From Nevskia sp. (lineage in GTDB: Bacteria; Pseudomonadota; Gammaproteobacteria; Nevskiales; Nevskiaceae), in the NCBI GenBank assembly GCA_021732745.1, contig JAKFUK010000001.1:1314931-1378930 (forward strand): a stretch of DNA of 64,000 nt, read 5' to 3'. The notes under the pieces were generated by a model. That model was not told where the DNA came from. It made no database searches and was given only the letters and a program-made list of their open reading frames with translations. The translations under genes were made by a program, and so were the position numbers. Below are positions 16,653 to 25,966 of the stretch, one piece after another. Every line of letters begins with the position of its first letter. The first letter of the stretch is position 1.

Positions 16653-17063
16653 ATGTCCGGTTTCGAAGCGGTACTGCTGTACGTCTGCGTGATCATCGTG
16701 CTGGTGCTGATGTATGCGCTGCCGCGCGTGCCGCAGGTGCTGACCGGCTCCAAGCCAGCCAACGCCTGGGGCCGCGACCAGCCGTCGATCGACCCTGCGC
16801 TGCTGGTGCGTGCCCAGCACGCGCATGCCAACGCAGTCGAGAATTTCCCGCTGTTCCTCGCCGTGGTCGTGGTTGGCGCGCTGATGAACAAGAGCGCTAC
16901 CGTCATCGACCCGCTGGCGATCTACGTCGTCTACCTGCGCATCGGCCAGGCCGTGGTGCACCTGATCGGCACCTCGTTCTGGCTGGTGATGACCCGCGCC
17001 ACGCTGTTCCTGTCGCAGATCGCGCTGATCGTCGTCATGGCCTACCGATTGCTGCACGGCTGA
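16653..17063 (+). CDS. MAPEG family membrane protein
   Basis: 136 residues with four hydrophobic helices (about 5-25, 64-82, 87-108, 113-132). The segments HANAVENFPLFLAVVVVG and YLRIGQAVVHLIG carry the E-N-P and R residues typical of bacterial MAPEG proteins (eicosanoid/glutathione-type membrane proteins). GGGGAG lies about 6 bases before the chosen ATG at 16653; the frame is open earlier but without similarity. Function in bacteria unknown; glutathione-dependent chemistry is inferred from the family. Confidence 0.85.
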   Translation: MSGFEAVLLYVCVIIVLVLMYALPRVPQVLTGSKPANAWGRDQPSIDPALLVRAQHAHANAVENFPLFLAVVVVGALMNKSATVIDPLAIYVVYLRIGQAVVHLIGTSFWLVMTRATLFLSQIALIVVMAYRLLHG

Positions 17064-17079
17064 GCGACGACGGGGTGCC

Positions 17080-17277
17080 ATGGCCGAGCTGATCAATCTG
17101 AACAAGGCGCGCAAGAAGAAGGCGCGTGCCGAGGCTGATGTGCAGGCGGCGGCCAATCGCCTCAAGTTCGGCCGGACCAAGGCAGAAAAGCTGCGCGACG
17201 CCGCCGCCGAAGCGGAAGCTGCGCGCCGTCTCGATGGCCTGAAACGCGAGCGGCCAGCGACTTCCGATTCCGACTGA
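17080..17277 (+). CDS. DUF4169 family small protein
   Basis: 65 residues, highly charged: MAELINLNKARKKKARAEAD followed by NRLKFGRTKAEKLRDAAA, which is the complete DUF4169 signature (INLNxARKxxAR ... NRxxFGRTKxEK). No signal peptide or membrane segment; probably a helical cytosolic protein. Function unknown. It starts 16 bases after MAPEG and precedes a glycosyltransferase gene by 13 bases. Confidence 0.9.
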   Translation: MAELINLNKARKKKARAEADVQAAANRLKFGRTKAEKLRDAAAEAEAARRLDGLKRERPATSDSD

Positions 17278-17290
17278 TCGCGGCCGCCGC

Positions 17291-18625
17291 ATGGTCACCC
17301 ACAAGCCGCTAAGTCGCCTGCAAGGCGGCATCGTCTGGTCCTGCTGGCTCGGTGGCGGCTTGCTGCGCTTGATCTACCTGCTGGCGATCCATCCGCCGCA
17401 GCAGCATGTCTACAGCGACATGGAAGGGTATCTGCAGCGCGCCCGCAGCCTGCTCGAAGGCCGCGCTGAGGGCATCGCCGATTCGCTGTACCCGCCGGGC
17501 GCTTCGCGGCTGTTCGCCGCGCTGCTGCAATTCGATGGCGACGGCGGGCTGGTGATCATCGCGCAGTGGTTGTTGTCGCTGGCGACCATGGCCGGCGTCT
17601 GGACCTTGGCTCGGCGGCTGTATGGCAACAGTGTCGCGGTGCTGAGCCTGGTCGCGGTGACGCTGTACCTGCCGCTTTTCCACTACGCCGGTCTGTTTCT
17701 CGCCGAAAATCCCTTCTGTTGCGCGCTGGTCTGGGCCTGGGTGCTGCTGATGCGGGCGATTGACGCGCCGCAGCCGGCGGCCACCGCACTCTGGGCGCTG
17801 GCGGCGGGCCTGGTTGCCGGCATGGCGGCGGCGTTCAAGGCCACCATCCTGCTGCCGCTGGCGCTCACCGGTTTCATCGCGCTGCTGTGGCTGTGGCGGC
17901 AAGGACGGCGCGGGGCGCTGACCCTGGCCTTCGGTGCCAGTCTCGGGCTGGCAACAGTGCTGCTGCCGCTGGCCGAGCGCTGCACGCGGCTTGCCGACAA
18001 CCACTTCTGTCTGGTCAGCACCAATACCGCGATGAACGCGCTGATGGGCCACGCCGGCCAGAAGGCGGCGTTCCGCTGGTTCGATGCACCGCGCAACATC
18101 ACGTACTCATTCCAAAGCCCGAGCGCAAGCCTTCGTGGCTACACCGAGCCGGTCGAGCTTGCCTTCGGTGCCTACGACGTGCCGGCGAATCTGGCCGAGT
18201 TGGAGCGGCGGGTGGCCGCTGATCCGCAGATGGCGCTCGAGGCCAGCCTGCGCAATGTCGCCGACCTGTTCGTCGGCCACAGTTTCTGGCCGTTCCCGGT
18301 GTATCGGCAATTCGACTGGGGGCATGCCTTCCAGCGGCTTTACCAGTGGGTGCTGCTGCCGCTGGCGCTGCTATGGCTGGTCTGGCGCGCGCCGCGCATG
18401 CTGAGATTGAAGCCCGACAGCCTGTCCGAGTGGCTGCTGCTGACGCCGATGCTGGGGCTCGTCGCCACCGCTTTCATCTCGCTGGGCGAAGTGCGCTTCC
18501 GCATTCCGTTCGACGGCTTCGTGATCATTCTCGCGGCGCAAGCGCTGCTGGCGATCATCGACCACCGGCAACGGCGCGTCGGCATCACTGCGCCGCCGCT
18601 GCCGGTGCTGCCACACCAGCGGTGA
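17291..18625 (+). CDS. GT39/ArnT-like membrane glycosyltransferase
   Basis: 444 residues, about ten hydrophobic helices. The first periplasmic loop contains YSDMEGYLQRARSLLEG, with the acidic D-x-E pair expected of GT-C enzymes, and YPPGASRLFAALL, which matches the family YPPG motif. GT-C enzymes use polyprenyl-phosphate sugars; acceptor unknown. It ends the djlA-led run and overlaps the convergent DUF3014 gene by 41 bases at the 3' ends. Confidence 0.75.
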   Translation: MVTHKPLSRLQGGIVWSCWLGGGLLRLIYLLAIHPPQQHVYSDMEGYLQRARSLLEGRAEGIADSLYPPGASRLFAALLQFDGDGGLVIIAQWLLSLATMAGVWTLARRLYGNSVAVLSLVAVTLYLPLFHYAGLFLAENPFCCALVWAWVLLMRAIDAPQPAATALWALAAGLVAGMAAAFKATILLPLALTGFIALLWLWRQGRRGALTLAFGASLGLATVLLPLAERCTRLADNHFCLVSTNTAMNALMGHAGQKAAFRWFDAPRNITYSFQSPSASLRGYTEPVELAFGAYDVPANLAELERRVAADPQMALEASLRNVADLFVGHSFWPFPVYRQFDWGHAFQRLYQWVLLPLALLWLVWRAPRMLRLKPDSLSEWLLLTPMLGLVATAFISLGEVRFRIPFDGFVIILAAQALLAIIDHRQRRVGITAPPLPVLPHQR

Positions 18626-19391
18626 CGATCCGCCCGCGAATGGCGATCAGCTTCGCCACCAACGCCTGGCGATTGTCGGCACCGATCCGCCACAGCAGCC
18701 GCCGTCCGTAGGACGCGCTTTCCAGCGCCGGATCGGCGTATTCGTAGAAAACCTTGGGCTTCACCAGGGCGATCGGCTCGGCAATATTTGGCGTGCCGAT
18801 CAGGTGATCGAGCACCTCGATGACCCGGTTGTTGAAGCTTTCGCCGGGGTAGCCGAGATCGCGATACGCCTTCTGGAACAAGGGATACCAGCGGAAATAC
18901 AGCGCCACCAGCGCTTCTTCGTCGAGCGCCTGCAAGACCGTGAGTGCTGCGCCATAGCGCGGAAAATTGTTCGGGCTGATGGTGGTGGTGCCGTCGCTGC
19001 CTTCGACGACAAAAGCACCCGGCACCGGCTTCAGCGGCCTGAGCTTGAGCGCCACGCGCTCGCGCGTCAGGTTGTCGATGGTGACCACGATGCGCCGGAT
19101 CAGCATGTCCGGGATCAGCCAGCCTTCCAGCGGCCCGGCACCGGGCAGCGCGGTGAGCGCGGTGCGGAAGGCGGTGTCGCTGTCGTCAACGGTCGGCAGG
19201 GGCGGAGCGTCGACTGCCGCCGGCGGCACGGGGTAGTCCGGCGGCAGCGGTGGCGGCGGCTCGGCAACTTCTGCGATCGGCGGCGGCACCGGTGGCGGCG
19301 GGGCGGGTGGCGGCGCATACCAGTAGTAGAACGCCCCGGCCAGCACGGCAAGACCGGTGGCGAGAATCAAACCCCAGCGGCTGGCAGACAT
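18585..19391 (-). CDS. DUF3014 domain protein
   Basis: 268 residues. One N-terminal transmembrane helix (WGLILATGLAVLAGAFYYW) is followed by a Pro-rich linker (about residues 26-72) and the DUF3014 domain with VVTIDNLTRERVALKLRPLKP, RYGAALTVLQALD and YRDLGYPGESFNNRVIEVLDHL. GGAG lies about 9 bases before the ATG at 19391; an in-frame ATG at 19403 has no such site. The domain is periplasmic by topology; function unknown. Convergent overlap with the glycosyltransferase. Confidence 0.88.
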   Translation of the reverse strand: MSASRWGLILATGLAVLAGAFYYWYAPPPAPPPPVPPPIAEVAEPPPPLPPDYPVPPAAVDAPPLPTVDDSDTAFRTALTALPGAGPLEGWLIPDMLIRRIVVTIDNLTRERVALKLRPLKPVPGAFVVEGSDGTTTISPNNFPRYGAALTVLQALDEEALVALYFRWYPLFQKAYRDLGYPGESFNNRVIEVLDHLIGTPNIAEPIALVKPKVFYEYADPALESASYGRRLLWRIGADNRQALVAKLIAIRGRIVTAGVAAPAAAAQ

Positions 19392-19450
19392 GGTCGACTC
19401 CATCGGCACAAGACAGCGAACAGTAGCTTCATCTTGAGTGGCGCAGCGCG

Positions 19451-20461
19451 TCAGGCCGCCTTGCGCTGCTCGGCGAACGCTTCCGTCAAGCGTTCGTATG
19501 ACGCCAGCCGCTCGGCGTGACTGTGGATGTTGGTGACGATCATCACTTCGTCCGCCTGGGTGGCTTCCACCATCGCCTCGATGCGCGCCCGCACCGTGGC
19601 CGGCGCGCCGACGATGCTCAGTTTCCGCTGCTGGCGCACGTCCTCGCGGTCCATGTCGGTCCATTCGTGCGCGGCGGCCTCGGCCGGCGAGGGAATCGGC
19701 AGGTACTGGTTGCGGTTGATGCGCAGCCAGGTCAGGTCCATCGACTGCGCAAGCTCATCGGCTTTTGCATCGGTTTCGGCGCAGACCACCGACACCCCGA
19801 GAATCGCATGCGGCTTCGGAAACGCGGCAGACGGCTTGAAGGCCTCGCGATAGGCGCGAAACGCGGGGCCTGGCGGCTCGGTCGAGAAGTGGCTGGCGAA
19901 GCTGTAGCCGAAGCCGGCGGCACCGGCTGCGGCGGCACTGGCACCGGAGGAACCGAGGATCCACATCGGCGGCAGCGGCACGCCGGTCGGCATCGCGGTG
20001 ACCCGGGCGTAGGGGTGGCCGGGGCCGTAGGGCTGGTCGCCGCCGAAGCGGAGGAGCTCGTTCATCATCGACGAGAAATGCTCGCTGCCGGCCGCACGCA
20101 GCGCCCGGCTTGCCGCGCCATTGGTGCCCGGCGCACGGCCGATGCCCAGATCGATGCGGCCCGGATGCAGGGCTTCCAGCGTGCGGAAGATTTCCGCGAG
20201 CCGGTACGGGATGTGGTTCGGCAGCATCATGCCGCCGGAGCCGACACGGATGGACGCGGTCGCCGACGCGATGTGGCCGATGAGGATTTCCGGCGCGCTG
20301 CTGGCAACACTGGCCAGTGCGTGATGCTCGGCCAACCAGTAGCGCGCATAGCCCAGGCGCTCGGCCAGCCGGGCCAGATCAACACTGCGGCGCAGCGCTT
20401 CGGCGGGAGTGGAACCGGTGCAGACCGGCACCAGATCGAGCACCGACAGGGCAAAGTTCAT
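19451..20461 (-). CDS. Luciferase-like monooxygenase (LLM class flavin-dependent oxidoreductase)
   Basis: 336 residues. The luciferase-like fold is recognised from LARLAERLGYARYWLAEHHA, IRVGSGGMMLPNHIPYRLAE, LEALHPGRIDLGIGRAPG and MWILGSSGASAAAAG, the layout of the MsnO8/TIGR03558 single-component-like group that uses FMNH2 supplied by a reductase. ATG 20461 (MNFALSVLDLVPV) has GGAG about 9 bases upstream and fits the family N-terminus; an upstream ATG at 20488 does not. Substrate unknown. Monocistronic. Confidence 0.9.
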   Translation of the reverse strand: MNFALSVLDLVPVCTGSTPAEALRRSVDLARLAERLGYARYWLAEHHALASVASSAPEILIGHIASATASIRVGSGGMMLPNHIPYRLAEIFRTLEALHPGRIDLGIGRAPGTNGAASRALRAAGSEHFSSMMNELLRFGGDQPYGPGHPYARVTAMPTGVPLPPMWILGSSGASAAAAGAAGFGYSFASHFSTEPPGPAFRAYREAFKPSAAFPKPHAILGVSVVCAETDAKADELAQSMDLTWLRINRNQYLPIPSPAEAAAHEWTDMDREDVRQQRKLSIVGAPATVRARIEAMVEATQADEVMIVTNIHSHAERLASYERLTEAFAEQRKAA

Positions 20462-20563
20462 CAAGCGGCTCCGGGGCGCGTACGGCATCGCACGCGAAAA
20501 GTGATGCCGGGAGAATACCGAAACAGCGCCGGGCTGCGGCTGGGAAGCGAACAGCGGACGCGA

Positions 20564-20709
20564 TTTCTCACGCAGAGAACGCGGAGGACGCGGAGAAAAG
20601 CAAAGAGAAGAATCAAAGAGAGAAAAGATGGAGAACGTGTCCCGATTTATCTCCAGCTTTTCTCAGCTTTTGCGTTTCTCTGCGTCCTCCGCGTTCTCTG
20701 CGTGAGAAT
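20564..20709. repeat. Long hairpin repeat, CGCAGAG class
   Basis: Arms of about 34 bases (20565-20598 and 20675-20708) are reverse complements with a single mismatch; the left begins TTCTCACGCAGAGAACGCGG. Related but diverged hairpins occur at 27630, 34325, 42531 and 42951. It lies between the luciferase-like and beta-barrel genes and could also act as a terminator-like structure. Confidence 0.85.
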
Positions 20710-20751
20710 CGCTTGTCAGGCAGCGGCCCCGAACAGCGGGCCGCCCGTCAA

Positions 20752-21300
20752 TCAGCTACCGAAGTTCCAGCGCACGCCGACTTCGACGCGATCGTCGTCA
20801 CCACCCTGCACGGCCGCAGTCAGCGCGAACGGCGGCGAGAAGGCATAGACGCCGCCGACGCGGAACGACACGCGACCATCGCCCACCGCATCGAAATAGC
20901 GCAGCTCCGGCGTCACTTCAAAAGCCTTCAGCGGCGTCCAGCGCAGACCGCCACGCAGGCCGAAGCCGAGATCGTCCTGCGGGCCGACATCGACGTATTC
21001 CAGACCGCCGCCGGCAAACCAGTCGAGTTCGCTGTTGATCGGCTGATGGAACACGACACCGGCGCTGAGCTGGTCGACGCGGTCATTGCTGGTGAATTCA
21101 CCGTAGGCGGCGAGCGGGTTGGTCAGCGCCACCGAGCCACCGATGCGAAAACCGGCATCGTCTTCGCCGTAGGTGTCGCGGAACAGGAAACCGCCTTCCA
21201 GGTAGTTGTAGTTGGCTGCGGCGGCGAGGCCAGGCAAGGTGCTCAGGGCAGTCAGGGCCACTGCGGCGGCGACGCGACGCGGGGACGACAAAGTCTTCAT
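20752..21300 (-). CDS. YfaZ-like outer-membrane beta-barrel protein
   Basis: 182 residues. Signal peptide MKTLSSPRRVAAAVALTALSTLPGLAAA with cleavage after AAA, then about eight amphipathic beta strands (for example YNYLEGGFLFRDTYG, DWFAGGGLEYVDVG, FEVTPELRYFDAVGDG, DDRVEVGVRWNFG), the pattern of small OmpA/YfaZ-type barrels. GAGAGAG precedes the ATG at 21300. It ends WNFGS rather than in a terminal Phe. No function beyond a membrane barrel can be assigned. Confidence 0.78.
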   Translation of the reverse strand: MKTLSSPRRVAAAVALTALSTLPGLAAAANYNYLEGGFLFRDTYGEDDAGFRIGGSVALTNPLAAYGEFTSNDRVDQLSAGVVFHQPINSELDWFAGGGLEYVDVGPQDDLGFGLRGGLRWTPLKAFEVTPELRYFDAVGDGRVSFRVGGVYAFSPPFALTAAVQGGDDDRVEVGVRWNFGS

Positions 21301-21488
21301 GTTGCGGTTCTCTCTCTTCAAGTTCTTGTGGTGGGTGGCACCGGCCCATCTTCGGGGCGGCACCTCGACCGGCGGCGGATGGCCTTGTGCCATCCAGCGT
21401 CGCTTGGGGGGAAGCGCAAGCGCCGGGCGAGCGGCACCTTGCCCCGCCTTGCCTGAACTGCGGGTGAACGCGCGGAATCGGACGCACG

Positions 21489-21515
21489 AAAAAGGGGAGC
21501 GATTGCTCGCTCCCC
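21489..21515 (-). terminator. Intrinsic terminator
   Basis: On the minus strand GGGGAGCGA, a 4-base loop and TCGCTCCCC are followed by TTTTT. It is the second hairpin downstream of the choice-of-anchor P gene. Confidence 0.8.
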
Positions 21516-21527
21516 TTGGTTTTCAAT

Positions 21528-21556
21528 CCGGGCGACGCCGTTCTGGCGTCGCCCGG
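21528..21556 (-). terminator. GC-rich hairpin 3' of the choice-of-anchor P gene
   Basis: CCGGGCGACGCC and GGCGTCGCCCGG form a 12-base perfect stem with a 5-base loop, 16 bases after the stop codon. It lacks an adjacent T tract; with the next hairpin it forms a tandem termination region. Confidence 0.7.
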
Positions 21557-21571
21557 AACCGCTTGAGACTT

Positions 21572-23596
21572 TTACTGGCAGACGATGTCGGCGTGCGTGC
21601 CGGCCACCGTGATGCGCAGGAAGTCCTTGTCGTCATAGCCCTCGAGCTGCGCCGGGATCACCAGACGAATCGCGTTGACGGTGATCGAGGCGATGTTCGG
21701 AGCCGTCTGATCGACGATCCGCTCGTCGAGGATCAGGCTGCCACCGAGCGGCAGCGGGATGACCGTGTTCGGCGCAACCGTCACTGGCTGACCCTGGATC
21801 ACCAGATTCACCAACTGCGACGAGCCGGTGACGCTGGCGTTGTTGCTGGCATCGCAAGTCGCCTTGGCGGTGGAGCTGACCACGGTGGCCTGAACGTCAA
21901 GGCCGAGCGCCGCCAGATTCAGCGTCTGGATTGCCGCATTCGCCAGACTCTGCTCACCCGCGCCGACCGTCGTCGCCTTGGCACTGGTGCCGGTGATCAG
22001 CGAAGTGCCGAGCAGTTCAGACAGCGTGTTGACCGAGGCGTTGAGGCTGCCACCGGAACTCGGCAGCGCGCCGGTATCGGCCACCGCCACCACGGCGAAG
22101 CGCTTCAGGTTCGCTTTCAGCACCGTTGCCTGACCGCTGTACAGGTTGCCGCCCACTTCCTGCGCCAGCTGCAGCGAGGCGTAGACCCAGACGAAGTTCT
22201 CGGTTTCCGAGAAGATCTGCACGGTCACCGTGGTGGCACCCGGCGGAATCACGATCGGAATGCGCGGGCTGTCCCAGAACGATCCGTCGACCGAGTTCAG
22301 CAGCTCGCTCTCGTTGAAGACGACATTGCCATCGACGCGGATTTCGACGCGGGCCACATCGCCCGGCGGATCGAAGGCCAGGGCGCCGGACACGAACAGG
22401 TCGACGATGGCGGTACGGGCAACCGGGCTGGCCGGCACCGTGAAGGTCTGCGGCACGGTGACGGCACCGGCCGGGAAGTCGTTGGCAAGCAGCGCGAATG
22501 CCGAATCATAGCCATCGCGAATGTCGATGAACGAGCTGCCGACGCCACCCGAGCAGTTCACTTCCGCTTCGGTGGACGCCACGATGATGTCGACCGGCAG
22601 CACGAAGGCCAGCAGCGGCGAGGAGATGTGCAGCGCGTTGACCGTGATCCGGCCGGTCGTGCTGGTGATCGACTGGGTCTGTTCGTTGGCCACCACGCGC
22701 AGCACGCCGGGGATGTTCAGCAACACCCGGTTCGGCGCGAAGCTCACGCCCTGGTTGGTGCTGCCGATGCGCAGGCCGAGGAAATTCGAGCTGCCTTCCA
22801 CTTCCGGACCGGTGGTGGTGCAGCGCGCTACGGCGCGGGAATCAATGACATCGGCACCCAGATTGATCGCGCTGACCAGGGTCTGGAAGTTGCTGACCGA
22901 GGTCGTCGATTCGGTCTGACCGGCGGCACCGAGGGCGCGGCTGCTCAGCACCTTGAGGCGGGCGGTGGCCAGCAACAGCGAGTTGTCGCCAGGAGCCGGC
23001 GACAGGTCGCCGCCCTGCGGCGGCAGCGAGCCGGTGTCGCCGACGCGGGTGGTGTTGCCACCGATCCGGGTCTGGCCGCCGAAGGCACGGCCGCCGTAGG
23101 TAACCTGGGTGGCTTCGCCGTAGATGGCGACGATGCCGGCGCCCTGAAGGTCACCCGGAATGCCGAGCAGGGTGCTGACCGTCAGCACATTGCTGCCCGG
23201 CTGCACCAGATTGAGGCTGGTCACGTCGGCGCGGTAGGTGCGGCCGTTGAGCAGCGGGAACGGGCTCGGACCGCCGATCAACTGGCCGATGACCAGCTGG
23301 CCGTTGAGCAGGATCTGCTCGTTGCTGATGGCCGGGCCTTCCCAGTACAGCAGCACCTGATTGACGTCGGCATTGACCGGCACCACGAGGGTGTCGGTAT
23401 CGCTGCCCGAGGATTGAAGGCCGAAACCGGCAGTGACCAGGCCACTGCCCGGGGCAATCGCGATGCTGGGCGGACCCAGGGTTTCGGTGCCGTCCGCATG
23501 AGCGGTGAGGCTGGCGAACAGCGCAAGCACGGCGCTGGCGGTGCGGACTGCGAGCCTGGAAAGGCCCGTCTTTCGTGTTTCTGCAAAGCCGTTCAT
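21572..23596 (-). CDS. Choice-of-anchor P family secreted protein with internal duplication
   Basis: 674 residues. Signal peptide with basic start and hydrophobic core (LAVRTASAVLALFASLTAHA). Two homologous halves are visible: each has ADTG-LP-GG (GDTGSLPPQGGDLS; ADTGALPSSGGSLN), then a SxAxAxC strand (SRAVARC; STAKATC), a S-x-L-V-x-L-x-I-G block and ITVNA(L/I)(H/R), ending with EAEVNC or HADIVC. This is the pattern of choice-of-anchor P proteins, surface or secreted proteins of unknown function. GAGGGG precedes the ATG at 23596. Tandem hairpins follow. No C-terminal sorting tag is visible in this protein. Confidence 0.8.
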   Translation of the reverse strand: MNGFAETRKTGLSRLAVRTASAVLALFASLTAHADGTETLGPPSIAIAPGSGLVTAGFGLQSSGSDTDTLVVPVNADVNQVLLYWEGPAISNEQILLNGQLVIGQLIGGPSPFPLLNGRTYRADVTSLNLVQPGSNVLTVSTLLGIPGDLQGAGIVAIYGEATQVTYGGRAFGGQTRIGGNTTRVGDTGSLPPQGGDLSPAPGDNSLLLATARLKVLSSRALGAAGQTESTTSVSNFQTLVSAINLGADVIDSRAVARCTTTGPEVEGSSNFLGLRIGSTNQGVSFAPNRVLLNIPGVLRVVANEQTQSITSTTGRITVNALHISSPLLAFVLPVDIIVASTEAEVNCSGGVGSSFIDIRDGYDSAFALLANDFPAGAVTVPQTFTVPASPVARTAIVDLFVSGALAFDPPGDVARVEIRVDGNVVFNESELLNSVDGSFWDSPRIPIVIPPGATTVTVQIFSETENFVWVYASLQLAQEVGGNLYSGQATVLKANLKRFAVVAVADTGALPSSGGSLNASVNTLSELLGTSLITGTSAKATTVGAGEQSLANAAIQTLNLAALGLDVQATVVSSTAKATCDASNNASVTGSSQLVNLVIQGQPVTVAPNTVIPLPLGGSLILDERIVDQTAPNIASITVNAIRLVIPAQLEGYDDKDFLRITVAGTHADIVCQ

Positions 23597-24175
23597 GGCG
23601 GATTCCCCTCGGGGTGTTTCGGGTGGTTGGCGGCCGAATGCGTGCATTCGGGAGCTGCTGGTTGGTCGCTAGGCCCTGATGCCGAACGATTGCCGCCCTC
23701 TGGATGTTCAACTTCCAGCCCGTCGAAAGCGGGTTGTGGCGGTACATGACTACGGTGCCAGATGGTTGAATGGTCAGAGTCGCCCCGTCAAGCCAGAAAA
23801 AGCGACCTATCTCACAAGATTGCGCGAAATCAAGCAGTCGATCACAGGCCTGACGCTCGAATATTTCCGTCGCCGCGCGAAGGCGCACAGGGAGGGCACG
23901 CAAGCTCCATCGGTCATCGTGGCATCGTGACCAGGCCCGCTGATCGCTTTTCTGCAATCTCCCGCGCTCGTGGCGGCGGATTCATGCAGAAAAAGTAAAT
24001 TTTCGTGACGACCGCGTGACACTGGGTCTTGTCTCATATCCGTCCACGCCGTCGCAGCGACGCGGCATCCGGTGCCGGAATCGCGCCGCGCCGCGCTTGC
24101 CATCCGACAGGCGGTACGGCCACAGTCGCGTCGAAACCGGCCTCATCGCCGTCCCCTTTTCAACGGAGTATTCGG
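23597..24175. other. Intergenic region, 579 bases
   Basis: Between the divergent choice-of-anchor P and DUF885 genes. It contains a short hairpin CGAATGCGTGCATTCG at about 23636-23651 in the leader of the minus-strand gene. Several short reading frames occur but none has a family signature, ribosome site or typical codon use, so I see no gene. Confidence 0.5.
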
Positions 24176-25966
24176 ATGATCCACCGCTCGAGCGCCATCG
24201 CCATCCTGGTCGTGGCCTTGTTCACCGGCTGCACGGCAACGGTGCCGCCTCGCAGCCCGGCCGCCACCGTTGCCGCAGCCACGCTGGAACCGATGTTCGC
24301 CGAATACTGGGAGGAGGCGCTGGCGCTGCGCCCACTGCAGGCCACCTTCATCGGCGACGCCCGCTACAACGACCAGCTGCCGAACACCCTGTCAGCGGAA
24401 TACCGGGCGAAGGAAGCGGCGTTCGATGCCCGCTGGCTGGCGCGCGTCAAGGCGATCGACGCGACCGACGTCAGCCCGGCCGATGCCCTGAGCCTCGACA
24501 TCCTGCGTCGCAACCTGGAACGCTCGATCGAAGCAGCGCGCTTTCCGGATCACCTGATGCCGGTCAACCAGTTCTACAACCTGGCCGCGCAACTGGCGCA
24601 GCTCGGTACCGGCACCGGCGCGCAGCCGTTCAAGACGGTGGCCGACTACGCGCACTGGGCGAAGCGCGCCGCGCAGATTCCGGTGCTCTTCGATCAGGCG
24701 ATCGCCAACATGCGCGAAGGCGTGACCAAAGGTGTCGTGCAGCCCGATGTGCTGATGGTCAAGACCCTGTCGCAGCTCGATGCGCTGGCGGTCGCCAAAC
24801 CCGAGGACAGCCTGTTCTGGAAGCCGGTGACGGCATTCCCGGACAGCTTTTCCGATGCCGATCGCAGCCGCCTCACTGCCGAATACCGCCAGCTCATCGC
24901 CGGCACCGTGCTGCCTGCCTATACCCGGCTGCGCGACTACATCCGCGCCGAATACCTGCCGCAGAGCCGCAAGACCGTGGGCCTGGACGCCCTGCCCGAT
25001 GGCGCGGCCTGGTATGCGTCCAAGGTCCGGGCGATCACCACCACCGCACTGACGCCGGCCGAAATCCACGAGATCGGCCTGAAAGAGGTGGCGCGCATCC
25101 ACACAGCGATGCTCGGCGTCATGCAGGAAGTCGGCTACAAGGGCGACCTGAGCGCCTTCTTCAAGTTCGTGTCTGAAGACCCGCGCTTCACCTTCGCCAG
25201 CGAAGCCGCAGCCCTCGATGCCTACAACGCGCTGTCGGCGGTCGTCGATCAAAGTGCAGCGCGCCTGTTCGCGGTGCGCCCGAAAGCCGGATTCGAGATT
25301 CGCCCGGTGGAAGCCTTTCGCGCCCAGAGTGCCGCCGGTGGCAGTTACCAGCGGCCCAGCGAGGACGGCACGCGGCCCGGCATCTTCTACCTGAACACCT
25401 ACGATCTGCCGTCGCGCAAGACCTGGGCGGCGGAATCACTGTTCCTGCACGAAGCGATCCCCGGCCACCATTTCCAGATCGGCATCCAGCAGGAACTCCT
25501 CGGCGTGCCCGCCTTCCGCCGTTTCGGCAGCTTCACCGCCTACATCGAGGGCTGGGGCCTGTACGCGGAGTCGCTCGGCAAGGAGTTGGGCGTGTACCGC
25601 GATCCCTATCAATATTTCGGCCGATTGCAGGCCGAGCTGTTCCGCGCCATTCGCCTGGTCGTCGACACCGGCCTGCATGCCAAGGGCTGGAGCCGCCAGC
25701 AGGTCATCGACTACATGCTCGCCAACTCGGCGCAGGGCTTGACCCAGTCGGTATCGGAAACCGAGCGCTACATGGCGATACCGGGGCAGGCGCTGGCCTA
25801 CAAGATCGGCGAGCTGAAGATCATCGAACTGCGCCACCGCGCCGAAGCCGCGCTCGGCAATCGCTTTGATATCAAGGCTTTCCACAGCGAAGTGCTGAAA
25901 GACGGCTCGCTGCCGCTGGATGTGCTGGAAGCGAAGATCGACCGCTGGATCGCCCCCAAGCCGTAG
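24176..25966 (+). CDS. DUF885 family lipoprotein (putative zinc peptidase)
   Basis: 596 residues. The N-terminus MIHRSSAIAILVVALFTGCTA is a lipoprotein signal (lipobox FTGC). The DUF885 zinc motif HEAIPGHHFQ is present (HExxPGHH form), with the downstream Glu in AYIEGWGLYAESLG, so the enzyme should bind zinc as M32-like carboxypeptidases do. GGAG lies about 8 bases before the ATG at 24176. Peptide substrate unknown. Its TAG stop codon is part of the GTAGG repeat that begins at 25963. Confidence 0.9.
   Translation: MIHRSSAIAILVVALFTGCTATVPPRSPAATVAAATLEPMFAEYWEEALALRPLQATFIGDARYNDQLPNTLSAEYRAKEAAFDARWLARVKAIDATDVSPADALSLDILRRNLERSIEAARFPDHLMPVNQFYNLAAQLAQLGTGTGAQPFKTVADYAHWAKRAAQIPVLFDQAIANMREGVTKGVVQPDVLMVKTLSQLDALAVAKPEDSLFWKPVTAFPDSFSDADRSRLTAEYRQLIAGTVLPAYTRLRDYIRAEYLPQSRKTVGLDALPDGAAWYASKVRAITTTALTPAEIHEIGLKEVARIHTAMLGVMQEVGYKGDLSAFFKFVSEDPRFTFASEAAALDAYNALSAVVDQSAARLFAVRPKAGFEIRPVEAFRAQSAAGGSYQRPSEDGTRPGIFYLNTYDLPSRKTWAAESLFLHEAIPGHHFQIGIQQELLGVPAFRRFGSFTAYIEGWGLYAESLGKELGVYRDPYQYFGRLQAELFRAIRLVVDTGLHAKGWSRQQVIDYMLANSAQGLTQSVSETERYMAIPGQALAYKIGELKIIELRHRAEAALGNRFDIKAFHSEVLKDGSLPLDVLEAKIDRWIAPKP

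Noticed and set aside
20317-23749. Very long plus-strand frames opposite the luciferase-like, beta-barrel and choice-of-anchor P genes
   Set aside because: Their translations are rich in Arg, Ala and Gly without signatures and they lie exactly opposite genes with clear families and signal peptides; GC-rich antisense frames.
23679-23998. Possible short gene in the gap between choice-of-anchor P and DUF885
   Set aside because: No ribosome site, no similarity, overlapping alternatives in other frames.
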